Shown here piece by piece: positions 18,447 through 26,692 of a stretch of 36,806 bases of DNA. This stretch comes from Clostridia bacterium (GTDB taxonomy: Bacteria; Bacillota; Clostridia; Oscillospirales; CAG-272). Position numbers and translations under genes: made by a program. The notes below the pieces were generated by a model. It was not told the origin of the DNA. It did not search any database and saw nothing but the letters and a program-made list of their open reading frames with translations. Position 1 is the first letter of the stretch; every line of letters begins with the position of its first letter. The stretch spans positions 1 through 36,806 of the forward strand of contig JAFTXZ010000001.1 of the NCBI GenBank assembly GCA_017461385.1, written 5' to 3'.

Positions 18447-18520
18447 TTTCTATATAATTTTTGTCGTTTTATGGCATCAATTATATTGCCCTGTGTTGGG
18501 CTTTTATTTTGGAGGCAAAT

Positions 18521-19801
18521 ATGATAGATTTGAAATTTTTGAGAGAAAACCCTGAAATAGTTAAGCAAAATATTAAGAATAAGTTTCAGGATTCAAAGCT
18601 ACCCTTAGTTGACGAGGTTATTGCTCTTGATGCACAATATCGTGCTTACAAGCAGGAGGCTGACACTCTAAGAGGTGGCAGAAATAAGCTTTCCAAGGAA
18701 ATTGGTATGCTTATGGCTCAAGGCAAGCGCGAGGAGGCTGAGGCTGTAAAGAAGCAGGTTACAGAAAACGCTAAGCGCCTAGCCGAGCTTGAAGGCCTTG
18801 AGGTTGAATATTCAGAAAAAATCAAGAGCATTATGATGGTAATTCCTAACATAATCGACCCATCTGTTCCAATTGGTAAGGACGACTCTGAAAACGTTGA
18901 GGTTCAAAGATATGGTGAGCCACTGGTTCCTGACTTTGATATTCCTTATCATGCCGAGATTATGGAGTCCCTCTCCGGTATTGACCTAGAGGGTGCAAGA
19001 CGTGTTGCAGGAAATGGCTTCTACTACCTTATGGGTGATATTGCAAGACTTCACTCTGCTATTATTTCCTACGCGCGTGATTTCATGATTGACCGTGGAT
19101 TTACCTATTGTATTCCACCATTTATGATTAGAAGCGAGGTTGTAACAGGTGTTATGTCCTTTGCTGAAATGGACGCTATGATGTACAAGATTGAGGGTGA
19201 GGACCTTTATCTAATTGGTACTAGTGAGCATTCTATGATTGGTAAGTATATTGACACAATCATTCAAGAGGATACACTTCCACATACCCTCACCTCTTAT
19301 TCTCCTTGCTTCCGTAAGGAAAAGGGCGCGCATGGTATCGAGGAGCGTGGTGTTTATAGAATTCACCAATTTGAAAAGCAGGAAATGATTGTAGTTTGTA
19401 AGCCTGAGGATAGTCCAATTTGGTTTGACAAGCTATGGCAGAATACTGTTGACCTATTTAGAACTCTTGATATTCCTGTAAGAACTCTTGAGTGTTGCTC
19501 TGGCGACCTTGCTGACCTTAAGGTTAAGTCTATTGACGTTGAGGCTTGGTCCCCAAGACAAAAGAAGTATTTCGAGGTTGGCTCTTGCTCTAACCTTGGT
19601 GATGCACAAGCACGCAGACTTAGAATTAGAGTAAATGGTAAGGATGGCAAGTACTTTGCCCATACTCTTAATAATACAGTTGTTGCTCCACCACGTATGC
19701 TTATTGCTTTCTTGGAAAACAATCTAAATGCTGATGGTAGCATTAATATTCCTGTGGCTCTTCAGCCTTATATGGGCGGAAAGACAAAAATTACTAAGTA
19801 A
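18521..19801 (+). CDS. serS: Serine--tRNA ligase (SerRS)
   Basis: Start chosen at ATG 18521 (MIDLKFLREN) after TTGGAGG; the upstream in-frame extension to 18461 has no ribosome site. This 426-residue class II synthetase charges tRNA-Ser. Residues about 1-110 form the tRNA-binding coiled-coil arm, with YRAYKQEADTLRGGRNKLSK. Motif 2 is CFRKEKGAHGIEERGVYRIH. Motif 3 reads HTLNNTVVAPPRMLIAFLEN, where common bacterial SerRS proteins have a TLNGSGLAxxR-type sequence. Together with DVEAWSPRQKKYFEVGSCSN it resembles a less common SerRS branch, but fold and length are normal. It is the first gene of a three-gene operon. No T-box is seen in the 75-base leader. Confidence 0.96.
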   Translation: MIDLKFLRENPEIVKQNIKNKFQDSKLPLVDEVIALDAQYRAYKQEADTLRGGRNKLSKEIGMLMAQGKREEAEAVKKQVTENAKRLAELEGLEVEYSEKIKSIMMVIPNIIDPSVPIGKDDSENVEVQRYGEPLVPDFDIPYHAEIMESLSGIDLEGARRVAGNGFYYLMGDIARLHSAIISYARDFMIDRGFTYCIPPFMIRSEVVTGVMSFAEMDAMMYKIEGEDLYLIGTSEHSMIGKYIDTIIQEDTLPHTLTSYSPCFRKEKGAHGIEERGVYRIHQFEKQEMIVVCKPEDSPIWFDKLWQNTVDLFRTLDIPVRTLECCSGDLADLKVKSIDVEAWSPRQKKYFEVGSCSNLGDAQARRLRIRVNGKDGKYFAHTLNNTVVAPPRMLIAFLENNLNADGSINIPVALQPYMGGKTKITK

Positions 19802-19813
19802 GAGGTAGGACTC

Positions 19814-20368
19814 ATGTATCACAAGATGACTATTGCAGGCCTTGAGCGTGCACTCCCTATTTGTAGGGTTACTGATGATTTATACATTGGTGCCTTCGTT
19901 ATTTTTGGAGACCCAGAGCTTACAACAGCCTGTGCAAGAGAGCTTCTAGCCAAGGCTCCAGAGTTTGACTATATGATTACCGCAGAAGCTAAGGGTATCC
20001 CCCTTATCCACGAGATGGCTCGCCTAAACAATAACCAAAGATATATGCTTGCTCGCAAGGGCCCAAAGCTATATATGAGAGATATTATTTCTTCAACCGT
20101 AAGATCAATTACTACTGCTAAGGAGCAAACCCTTTATTTAGATGGTAATGATGCTAAGCTTATGAAGGGCAAAAGAGTTCTTATTGTTGATGACGTTATC
20201 TCCACAGGCGAATCCCTTTACTCTCTTGAAAAGCTTGTTACTGAGGCAGGCGCACAAATCGTCGGCAGAATGGCGATTCTGGCAGAGGGTGACGCTATAA
20301 ATCGCGAGGACATTATCTATCTTGAAAAGCTTCCACTGTTTAATAGCGACGGAAGCATCAAGTGTTAA
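19814..20368 (+). CDS. Phosphoribosyltransferase of the adenine PRTase type
   Basis: This 184-residue protein is a type I phosphoribosyltransferase. The PRPP-binding motif is VLIVDDVISTGES (122-134), and the upstream pyrophosphate loop reads TAEAKGIPL, similar to the E-A-R/K-G loop of adenine phosphoribosyltransferases. It lacks an HTH domain, unlike PurR. The likely reaction joins a purine base (probably adenine) to PRPP with release of pyrophosphate in purine salvage; a different base cannot be excluded. A weak GAGGTAGG site precedes ATG 19814, 12 bases after the serS stop, so it is in the serS operon. Confidence 0.82.
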   Translation: MYHKMTIAGLERALPICRVTDDLYIGAFVIFGDPELTTACARELLAKAPEFDYMITAEAKGIPLIHEMARLNNNQRYMLARKGPKLYMRDIISSTVRSITTAKEQTLYLDGNDAKLMKGKRVLIVDDVISTGESLYSLEKLVTEAGAQIVGRMAILAEGDAINREDIIYLEKLPLFNSDGSIKC

Positions 20369-20381
20369 TCAAGGAGCTTTT

Positions 20382-21713
20382 ATGGAATTAAATAAAATCA
20401 ATTATAAAAAGGGCGTAAAGGTTTTCAAGCCAAAAAAGCCCGTTAATCAATGGAGGTTTTTCACCTGGCTTGCTAGATTTTTAAGCGCCTTTCTAACTGC
20501 TGGAAAGCTTGCAAAAATTGAAAAAATTGATATGGATAAGGTTGAAGGACCATATCTTCTCCTTTCTAACCACCAAACGTTTACCGACTTTGCCGTTAAC
20601 TCTGTAGCTACCTATCCAAAGAAGTTTGCTGCAATCGCTACCTTCGAAGGACACCACGGTCAGCCAAAGCCGATTCGTGCTTGGCTTATGGAAAAGGTTG
20701 GCTGTATTCCTAAGCGAAAGTTTACAACAGACCCTAACCTGATCAATGATTGCTTAACTGTACTACACGAGTACAAAAACATTATGATTATTTATCCTGA
20801 GGCAAGATACACGGATATTGGTACAACCTCATATATTACTGATGAGTATGGTTCGTTGATTAAGCGTCTTGGCGTTCCCGTTGTAACTATTGTTCACAGA
20901 GGCAACTATCTACGCTCACCATTTTGGGACTGGAAGAGAAAACGCAAGGTTAAAACCCATTCCATTATGAAATATATCCTCTCTAAGGAGGAGGTAGCTG
21001 AGAAATCTGCTGAGGAAATTGTTGAAATTGTAAGACGTGAGCTTCAGCATGATGAGCACGCATATCAGAGAGACAACAATATCAAAATCACTGAAAAGTA
21101 TCGTGCAGAGGGTCTTAACAAGGCACTTTACCAATGTCCACACTGTCTAACTGAGTTTGAAATGGAATCCAAGGGCACAAAGCTATGGTGCAATCATTGT
21201 GGAAAGACTTGGGAGATGGACGAGCTTGGTCAGCTACATGCTACTGAGGGTGAAACGGAATTTTCACATATTCCTGACTGGTACAACTGGGAAAAGGAAA
21301 ACGTGCGCAAGGAGGTTCTTGAGGGTAGATATTCCTTTGAGGATCAGGTTGACGTATATTCCCTACCTCACATGAGAAAGTTTATTCATTTGGGCAAGGC
21401 AACCCTTAAGCACAGTCGTGAAAACGGAGTTACCCTTGAGGGTCATTATAATGGCGAGGACTACAAGATTAGTCGTCCTAGTGCAGGTCTTTATAGTATT
21501 CATACAGAATATAACTACTGCTACATCAAGCACGAGCCTTGTATCTATATTTCTATTGCAAACGATAGCTTTGCTTGCTTTACAAGCAAAAAGGACTGCG
21601 TTTCAAAGGTTTACTTTGCAGTTGACGCAATCCACAAGCAAATCAAGGAGGAAAGAGCTCAAAAGCGTGCTGAAAAGCTTGCTAAGCGCTCTGGCAACGA
21701 AGTTCAAGAATAA
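20382..21713 (+). CDS. PlsC-type acyltransferase with C-terminal zinc ribbon
   Basis: Start chosen at ATG 20382 (MELNKINYKKG) after AAGGAG; the frame extends upstream to 20322 inside the previous gene without a ribosome site. The 443-residue protein begins with a 1-acylglycerol-3-phosphate acyltransferase domain. Its HX4D motif is NHQTFTD (H64, D69) and the later PEG-type motif is YPEARYTD (139-141 PEA). After a helical linker it carries a zinc ribbon, CPHC (252-255) and CNHC (270-273). A roughly 140-residue beta-rich region and a Lys/Arg-rich tail (RAQKRAEKLAKR) follow. The acyltransferase part predicts transfer of an acyl chain to a lysophospholipid-like acceptor at the membrane. The role of the ribbon and tail is unknown. 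It is third in the serS operon. Confidence 0.8.
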   Translation: MELNKINYKKGVKVFKPKKPVNQWRFFTWLARFLSAFLTAGKLAKIEKIDMDKVEGPYLLLSNHQTFTDFAVNSVATYPKKFAAIATFEGHHGQPKPIRAWLMEKVGCIPKRKFTTDPNLINDCLTVLHEYKNIMIIYPEARYTDIGTTSYITDEYGSLIKRLGVPVVTIVHRGNYLRSPFWDWKRKRKVKTHSIMKYILSKEEVAEKSAEEIVEIVRRELQHDEHAYQRDNNIKITEKYRAEGLNKALYQCPHCLTEFEMESKGTKLWCNHCGKTWEMDELGQLHATEGETEFSHIPDWYNWEKENVRKEVLEGRYSFEDQVDVYSLPHMRKFIHLGKATLKHSRENGVTLEGHYNGEDYKISRPSAGLYSIHTEYNYCYIKHEPCIYISIANDSFACFTSKKDCVSKVYFAVDAIHKQIKEERAQKRAEKLAKRSGNEVQE

Positions 21714-21744
21714 TAAAAAGCCCACACTTAGTGGGCTTTTTTAT
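21713..21744. terminator. Bidirectional terminator between the acyltransferase and GNAT genes
   Basis: AAAAAGCCCAC (21715-21725) pairs with GTGGGCTTTTT (21731-21741) across loop ACTTA. T runs are present in both directions, serving the serS operon and the convergent zapA-to-GNAT operon. Confidence 0.9.
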
Positions 21745-21794
21745 TCTTTCGTGAGAAATCATACTACTGCCATTATAATCCTTCATTCTCTTTC

Positions 21795-22232
21795 TCAATT
21801 GTATTTCATTGGGGTAAAGATTACTCCTCTTACGTTTTGCTCCTTATCTGTTGGCAAGAAGCCAAGTCGAGTATAAATTGGAACGCCATAGGGGGCTGCG
21901 TTCACAGTAAAGGTCTTTTTTTCATAGTCCTCTGTCATTCTGATGAAAAGCGATTTGCCAATTCCTCTTTTGTGGTAGCTTTTATTAACGTAAAAATAGC
22001 CAATATGGTTGTTTTCTCTCATTCCTAAAACGCCAACCACCTTGCCCTTGTCAAGTGCACCGTAAAATGTTATGTTCTTTTTTTCTCTTGTTTCCTCAAT
22101 AATTCTTTTGTATTCGGCTCCGCCCTCCTTTGGGAAAACGGGCACCTCAAATTCTGAGAAAACCTGCCAAACAAGGTCAAGACACTCATCTATGTAGGAA
22201 GCGTCTAGTCTTTCAATTTTTATTTCTTCCAT
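21795..22232 (-). CDS. GNAT family N-acetyltransferase
   Basis: This 145-residue protein has the single-domain GNAT fold. Motif A, which binds acetyl-CoA, reads VNKSYHKRGIGKSLF (R/Q-x-x-G-x-G/A as KRGIG). The core strand before it is IGYFYV, and the C-terminal text PIYTRLGFLPTD is the usual aromatic-GF segment. The acceptor substrate is not predictable. The start overlaps the end of nth closely (1-base gap), so it is the last gene of the operon that begins at zapA. The length is normal. Confidence 0.88.
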   Translation of the reverse strand: MEEIKIERLDASYIDECLDLVWQVFSEFEVPVFPKEGGAEYKRIIEETREKKNITFYGALDKGKVVGVLGMRENNHIGYFYVNKSYHKRGIGKSLFIRMTEDYEKKTFTVNAAPYGVPIYTRLGFLPTDKEQNVRGVIFTPMKYN

Positions 22233-22233
22233 T

Positions 22234-22893
22234 TTATTTTTCCTTTAATTTAGATTGGCATAGCTCCTTAATAGGACATTCCTTGCATCTAGGTCCCTGT
22301 GCCTTACAATATTCTCTGCCAAAAAGAACTATTCTATGGCAAAAATCGCTTTGCTCCTGCGGTTCGATTAGCTCAGCCATTATTCTTTCCGTCTTTAGTG
22401 GGTCCTTTTGTCCCTCCTTGTACATGCCGAGCCTGCCACAAATTCTCATACAGTGAGTATCTGCCACGATAGCTGGCATACCATATAAATCGCCCAAAAG
22501 CAAATTTGCAATTTTTCTGCCAACTCCAGGAAATGCAAGTAATTCCTCCATAGTATTTGGGACTATATCATTATACGTGTAGTGGAGAAGCTGGCAAGCC
22601 TCCTTTATGCTTTTGGCTTTCATTTTATAAAGTCCACAGGGCTTTACAATTGCTTCTATGTCCTCAAGCTCGCCGTCCGCTAAGTCCTTAGCACTTGGAT
22701 ATTTTTTGAACAAGTCCCTGCACACAATATTTACTCTTTCATCGGTGCATTGTGCGCTTAGTCTTCCCATTACCAGTAGCTTGTAGCCACTTCCCTCATA
22801 CTCCAGTGAGCAAAGGGCACTCGGATAGTGCTTTTTTAGTATTTCTACTATTTTATCTATTCTTTCTTTTTTCTCTTTTTTAGTCAAAATCAA
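22234..22893 (-). CDS. nth: Endonuclease III, DNA glycosylase/AP lyase
   Basis: This 219-residue base-excision repair enzyme removes oxidised pyrimidines and cleaves the abasic site. The helix-hairpin-helix reads FPGVGRKIAN with the catalytic lysine K127, and the catalytic aspartate is D145 in VADTH. LSAQCTD (45-51) is the conserved substrate loop. The [4Fe-4S] cluster ligands are C196, C203, C206 and C212 in the C-X6-C-X2-C-X5-C spacing. All key residues are intact and the length matches the family. It sits between maf and the GNAT gene in the zapA operon. Confidence 0.96.
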   Translation of the reverse strand: MILTKKEKKERIDKIVEILKKHYPSALCSLEYEGSGYKLLVMGRLSAQCTDERVNIVCRDLFKKYPSAKDLADGELEDIEAIVKPCGLYKMKAKSIKEACQLLHYTYNDIVPNTMEELLAFPGVGRKIANLLLGDLYGMPAIVADTHCMRICGRLGMYKEGQKDPLKTERIMAELIEPQEQSDFCHRIVLFGREYCKAQGPRCKECPIKELCQSKLKEK

Positions 22894-22910
22894 ACACTTC
22901 TTTCGTTATT

Positions 22911-23477
22911 TTAGAACAAATCAATAGAAAACTCATCCCTTAGAATTTCACAAAGTCGGCAAAGTGGCAAGCCTACAACGTTATAAAAATCTCCGTCTAT
23001 TCCTTTTACAAAAGAGCCTGCAAGTTCCTGTATTCCATAGGCTCCCGCCTTGTCAAAGGGGCGATACGTATCCACATAATACTCAATTTCCCTTTGGGTA
23101 AGCTCTCTAAAATAAACGGTAGTGTAAACGCTATCGGTATAGCACTTGTCCTTTGTTCTAACACATATTCCTGTTATTACGCCGTGGTTTCCGTTTGAAT
23201 AGCTTCTTAGCATTTTTATTGCCTCGTCCCTATCCTTCGGCTTACCCATTATCTGATTGCCATCTACCACAACTGTATCAAAGGACAAAATGATCTCGTC
23301 CTCATTCATTTCCACAGCACAAGCCTTTTTCAAGGCGATTTTTCTAATTTCCTTGTCAACTGCCTCGCTTTTATCAAAGGATTCATCAATGCTTGCAACA
23401 CGCACGGAAAAATCCTTGCCCAGCATTTCTAAAAGCTCCTTACGTCTTGGTGACGCAGAGCATAAAACTAGCTTCAT
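22911..23477 (-). CDS. maf: Maf family nucleotide pyrophosphatase
   Basis: This 188-residue protein belongs to the Maf/HAM1 superfamily, which hydrolyses non-canonical or housekeeping nucleoside triphosphates such as dTTP and UTP. The N-terminal signature CSASPRRKELLEML (6-19) is intact. The metal-binding aspartate is D67 in SFDTVV; most relatives read ADTVV there. The segment MGKPKDRDEA and the later DKAGAYGIQ are the other family blocks. It lies 6 bases after the U32 gene and 17 before nth, inside the operon. Confidence 0.94.
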   Translation of the reverse strand: MKLVLCSASPRRKELLEMLGKDFSVRVASIDESFDKSEAVDKEIRKIALKKACAVEMNEDEIILSFDTVVVDGNQIMGKPKDRDEAIKMLRSYSNGNHGVITGICVRTKDKCYTDSVYTTVYFRELTQREIEYYVDTYRPFDKAGAYGIQELAGSFVKGIDGDFYNVVGLPLCRLCEILRDEFSIDLF

Positions 23478-23483
23478 ATTACC

Positions 23484-25466
23484 TCACTTAATTCTTCTAA
23501 AGCCACCCTGTGGGGCTTTTTTTGTCTTATAGGCTTCTATTATCTCATAGCACTGGTCCTGACTCTCGTCAGTGAAAATAAAGTGATATGAATGTCCCTT
23601 AAGAGAGTCCATTTTATCTGCCATGTACACAGGCACACTGTTGTAAATAATATTTAGGTGGTTATAAATTCCCTCAACGAACATTTTAGCGCCCTGTCTG
23701 TCCTTAATATAGCCCCTACATTTGTTACAACCCTCTGTATCATTTATAACGCACTTATGGGTAGTCATAACTGGTATTTTTCCATAAGTGATAAGGGAGG
23801 CTCCACAAAGGTCTCTTGCTTGTGCAAGAGTAAGCTCTGGTGATAAAATCATACACTCCACCCCTTGTTTTTTCCAAAAATCCAGAGCAGCGCCATTGAA
23901 TATGTTGAATCTATAGTCCAAAATAGCAGTGTATCCGTGTTTTTTTACTCTTTCCAGCTGACCTAAATTTGTAACTAGTGCATATTCTGCACCCTGCTTT
24001 TTTGCGCTAGCCAGCATTTCCTCAATCTCGTCCCAGGAGCTATCAAAAATTACTGGTGGCATACAAATTCCATTAGCGCCATACCCCTTTGCAAACCTAT
24101 CAAGATACAGAAACACTATATCAAAATAGTCCTTGTTTGAGGGAATTTGCTCTGGATTTGAGAACAATGCTGTTTTTAAGAGACTTGTCCCTGTGCTAAC
24201 TCTTTTTTGTATATATTCCTTTTTTTCAATTTGACAATTGCTATTTAGCAAAAGCTCAATTGCGCGTCTTCTTAGACTGTTGAGAGAGGATTTTCTTATC
24301 ATAATGTTAGGTGAGGCTTCAATAGTAATTTCCTTTAGCGAAAACGGACTTGTTCCCAGCTTAGATAGGCTTGTCTCTAAATCCTGCCTCGACATAGGAG
24401 CAGTTCTTGCCTCCTCCACAACATCACCCAGTGCAACGACGCTCCTTTCACCAAGAGTAGCTCTCAGCTCTGCCCTTTGTCCTGCGAAAAGTCTTGCTTC
24501 AAGCTTAATTTGTGGCTTTTGTAGTTGATATTCAACCTCTTGAGCCCTACTTGTTTGCGCCTTGTTTTCCTCTGTGCGTATTCCTAGCATGCTTTTGTCA
24601 ATCTTGGCTTCAAAATAGCCGTCGGTAAAGCCTTGGCGAGAAAATAGCGCGCCAAGTGTCTGAATTTCCGCTTTGCTTGCGTTTCTATTCTCATTGAGAA
24701 GATTGCGCCAAAGGGAAATCGTTCCACCTACATATTCCTTACCCTTCATTCTTCCCTCTACCTTAAGAGAGGCAACACCTAGGCTCTTAATTTCATTTAT
24801 GTGAGAGGCTAGTGTCATATCCTTAAGGCTAAGTGGATAACCCTGATATTTTCCAATTTGATAAGGCAAGCGACAGGGCTGCGCGCACTCTCCCCTATTG
24901 CCACTTCTTCCACCCATTGCGTAGCTCAAAAGGCACTGACCCGATACTGACATGCAGTGTGCGCCGTGAACAAACATTTCTGTTTCAGCCTCAGTTGATT
25001 TTGAAATATATTCTATATTTTTCTTATCAAGCTCTCTTGCTAAAACAACACGGCTGAAGCCTAGCTTGTCTCTTAAAAAATTAGCACCGTCAAGATTGTG
25101 AACGGTGCATTGAGTGCTTGCATGTATTTCTATTTGTGGATAGTACTCCTTAATTAGCGATGCAAGCCCAATATCTGCAACTATAAAGCCATCGGCTCCC
25201 ATATTCCAAAGCTCCAAGCAAGCCTCAAGAGCGCCTTCAAGCTCCTTGTCATAAAGTGCAGTATTCAAAGTAATGTATGATTTTACGCCGTGGGCGTGGC
25301 AAAGCTCAATTGCCTTCCTTGCACTTTCTCTTGTGAAGTTTTTTGCTCTTTTTCGTGCGTTGAAATCCTCGATACCGAAATATACGGCATCAGCTCCACC
25401 ACATATAGCAGATACGAGTGCATCCATATCTCCAGCAGGAGATAAAAGCTCAATTTTGTTATTCAT
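23484..25466 (-). CDS. U32 family protein, RlhA/YdcP-like with DUF3656
   Basis: Start chosen at ATG 25466 (MNNKIELLSPAGD), 1 base after the zapA stop; a TTG 15 bases further upstream is in frame but overlaps zapA. The 660-residue protein carries the U32 signature: GGADAVYFG (24-31), the HAS(T)QCT site and the cysteine cluster C171, C178, C194, C198 (HGAHC...SGQC...GECAQPC). A DUF3656-type middle region follows, and a C-terminal pair of cysteine-bearing segments (THKCVIND, GCNKCRGY). The length and layout match RlhA, which hydroxylates C2501 of 23S rRNA, rather than short collagenase-like U32 proteins. Function by homology: rRNA modification, with iron-sulfur binding likely through the cysteines. 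Confidence 0.85.
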   Translation of the reverse strand: MNNKIELLSPAGDMDALVSAICGGADAVYFGIEDFNARKRAKNFTRESARKAIELCHAHGVKSYITLNTALYDKELEGALEACLELWNMGADGFIVADIGLASLIKEYYPQIEIHASTQCTVHNLDGANFLRDKLGFSRVVLARELDKKNIEYISKSTEAETEMFVHGAHCMSVSGQCLLSYAMGGRSGNRGECAQPCRLPYQIGKYQGYPLSLKDMTLASHINEIKSLGVASLKVEGRMKGKEYVGGTISLWRNLLNENRNASKAEIQTLGALFSRQGFTDGYFEAKIDKSMLGIRTEENKAQTSRAQEVEYQLQKPQIKLEARLFAGQRAELRATLGERSVVALGDVVEEARTAPMSRQDLETSLSKLGTSPFSLKEITIEASPNIMIRKSSLNSLRRRAIELLLNSNCQIEKKEYIQKRVSTGTSLLKTALFSNPEQIPSNKDYFDIVFLYLDRFAKGYGANGICMPPVIFDSSWDEIEEMLASAKKQGAEYALVTNLGQLERVKKHGYTAILDYRFNIFNGAALDFWKKQGVECMILSPELTLAQARDLCGASLITYGKIPVMTTHKCVINDTEGCNKCRGYIKDRQGAKMFVEGIYNHLNIIYNSVPVYMADKMDSLKGHSYHFIFTDESQDQCYEIIEAYKTKKAPQGGFRRIK

Positions 25467-25467
25467 A

Positions 25468-25773
25468 TTATTGGCCTGCAAGCTTTGAACGAATCTCCTC
25501 GTTTTCCTTTTTAAGCCTGTTCATATTAGCTTGATAGAGGGCAACCTGAGTTTCAAGGTTTTTAACCTTTTTTGCGTCCTCCTCGCCCTTACTACAATAG
25601 CTCATAGCGGAGAAAAGCGCTGCCTCAACAAGAGAGCAGTTTCTTTGAGACTTTATCATTGCCGTAATTTGCTCCTCAACCGTGCTAGCAATTTTCTCAA
25701 CGTAGCTAGCTCCCTCCTCGGTTATAATTCCAAGCTTAATTCCTGCAATTTCCACATAAATCTTTTCTTTCAT
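25468..25773 (-). CDS. zapA: ZapA, FtsZ-ring accessory protein
   Basis: This 101-residue protein is ZapA, which bundles FtsZ filaments at the division site. The N-terminal beta part reads KIYVEIAGIKLGIITEEGASYV. It is followed by the long central and C-terminal helices, with a heptad-like coiled coil from about residue 65 (VKNLETQVALYQANMNRLKKE). The length is typical for Firmicutes. It is the first gene of the zapA, U32, maf, nth, GNAT operon and lies divergent to proB across a 131-base gap. Confidence 0.9.
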   Translation of the reverse strand: MKEKIYVEIAGIKLGIITEEGASYVEKIASTVEEQITAMIKSQRNCSLVEAALFSAMSYCSKGEEDAKKVKNLETQVALYQANMNRLKKENEEIRSKLAGQ

Positions 25774-25795
25774 GACCTTTTCCTTTCCAAACCCC

Positions 25796-25824
25796 TTGAA
25801 TTTTTACAAATAAGAGGCTATAAT
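25796..25824 (+). promoter_or_regulatory. Sigma-A promoter of proB-proA-thiI
   Basis: TTGAAT (25796-25801) and a perfect TATAAT (25819-25824) are separated by 17 bases, 80 bases upstream of proB. The leader is AT-rich with no recognised riboswitch. Confidence 0.78.
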
Positions 25825-25904
25825 ATACTAAACTATTACATTTTAATTATATATTATGTAAGCTGTTTATTCAAGTAAATTTTGATTTTTTTGGAGACTT
25901 TGTA

Positions 25905-26690
25905 ATGATTAGTGGATGCAAAAGAATTGTAATAAAAATTGGCACCTCAACTCTTACCTATTCAAACGGTGCGCTAAACCTTAGAAGAATTGAGGCTCTT
26001 GTAAGAACCATTTCAGATTTTAAGAATGCCGGACACGACATTGTAGTAGTATCCTCTGGTGCAGTTGGTGCAGGCTTCGCCAAGCTAGCACTTAGTGAAT
26101 ATCCTGATACTGTTGAAAAAAAGCAGGCTTGTGCTGCAGTTGGTCAAAGTCAGCTTATGAAGATTTACGAAAATTTCTTTGCTAACTACTCCCACACTGT
26201 TGCGCAAATTCTTATGACTAAGGACGTTGTTGATAATCCACACAGGCTTGATCTTGTTAAAAACACCTTAAACACTCTTTTGGAAATGGGCTGTGTTCCT
26301 ATCGTTAACGAAAACGACTCCGTTTCCTGCGATGGTATTAAGTTTGGCGGAAACGATACCTTGTCAGCTTACGTTGGAATTGCTTGTGGTGCCGATATCA
26401 TTATCAATCTTAGTGATATTGACGGTCTTTACAACAAGGACCCAAGAAAATTTTCCGACGCAGTTTTAATTGACAGAGTCGATGAAATCAACGAGGAAAT
26501 TATGTCATACGCAGGTGGTGCAGGCACTAGTCGTGGCACAGGTGGTATGGCTACCAAAATCCAAGCTGCTAAAATTGCCACAGACAATGGCATTCCTATG
26601 ATAATTATCAATGGTGAAAACCCATATCGACTATACGATATTCTTGACGGCAAGCATATCGGTACTTATTTTGCAAAAAGAAAGGTTTAA
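25905..26690 (+). CDS. proB: Glutamate 5-kinase, short form without PUA domain
   Basis: This 261-residue amino-acid kinase phosphorylates glutamate to gamma-glutamyl phosphate, the first step of proline synthesis. The N-terminal IVIKIGTSTLT, the VVSSGAVGAGF glycine loop, IVNENDSVSCDGIKFGGNDTLSA and GTGGMATKIQAA are the expected active-site and ATP-site blocks. Many bacterial ProB proteins are about 365 residues with a C-terminal PUA domain; this one stops right after the kinase domain, so it is the short form. GGAG precedes ATG 25905. The gene is followed after 2 bases by proA. Confidence 0.96.
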   Translation: MISGCKRIVIKIGTSTLTYSNGALNLRRIEALVRTISDFKNAGHDIVVVSSGAVGAGFAKLALSEYPDTVEKKQACAAVGQSQLMKIYENFFANYSHTVAQILMTKDVVDNPHRLDLVKNTLNTLLEMGCVPIVNENDSVSCDGIKFGGNDTLSAYVGIACGADIIINLSDIDGLYNKDPRKFSDAVLIDRVDEINEEIMSYAGGAGTSRGTGGMATKIQAAKIATDNGIPMIIINGENPYRLYDILDGKHIGTYFAKRKV

Positions 26691-26692
26691 TT

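Noticed and set aside
18471-18524. Possible 17-codon leader peptide overlapping the serS start (ATG 18471, TGA 18522-18524)
   Set aside because: No ribosome site precedes it and it has no run of serine codons, so there is no support for translation or attenuation.
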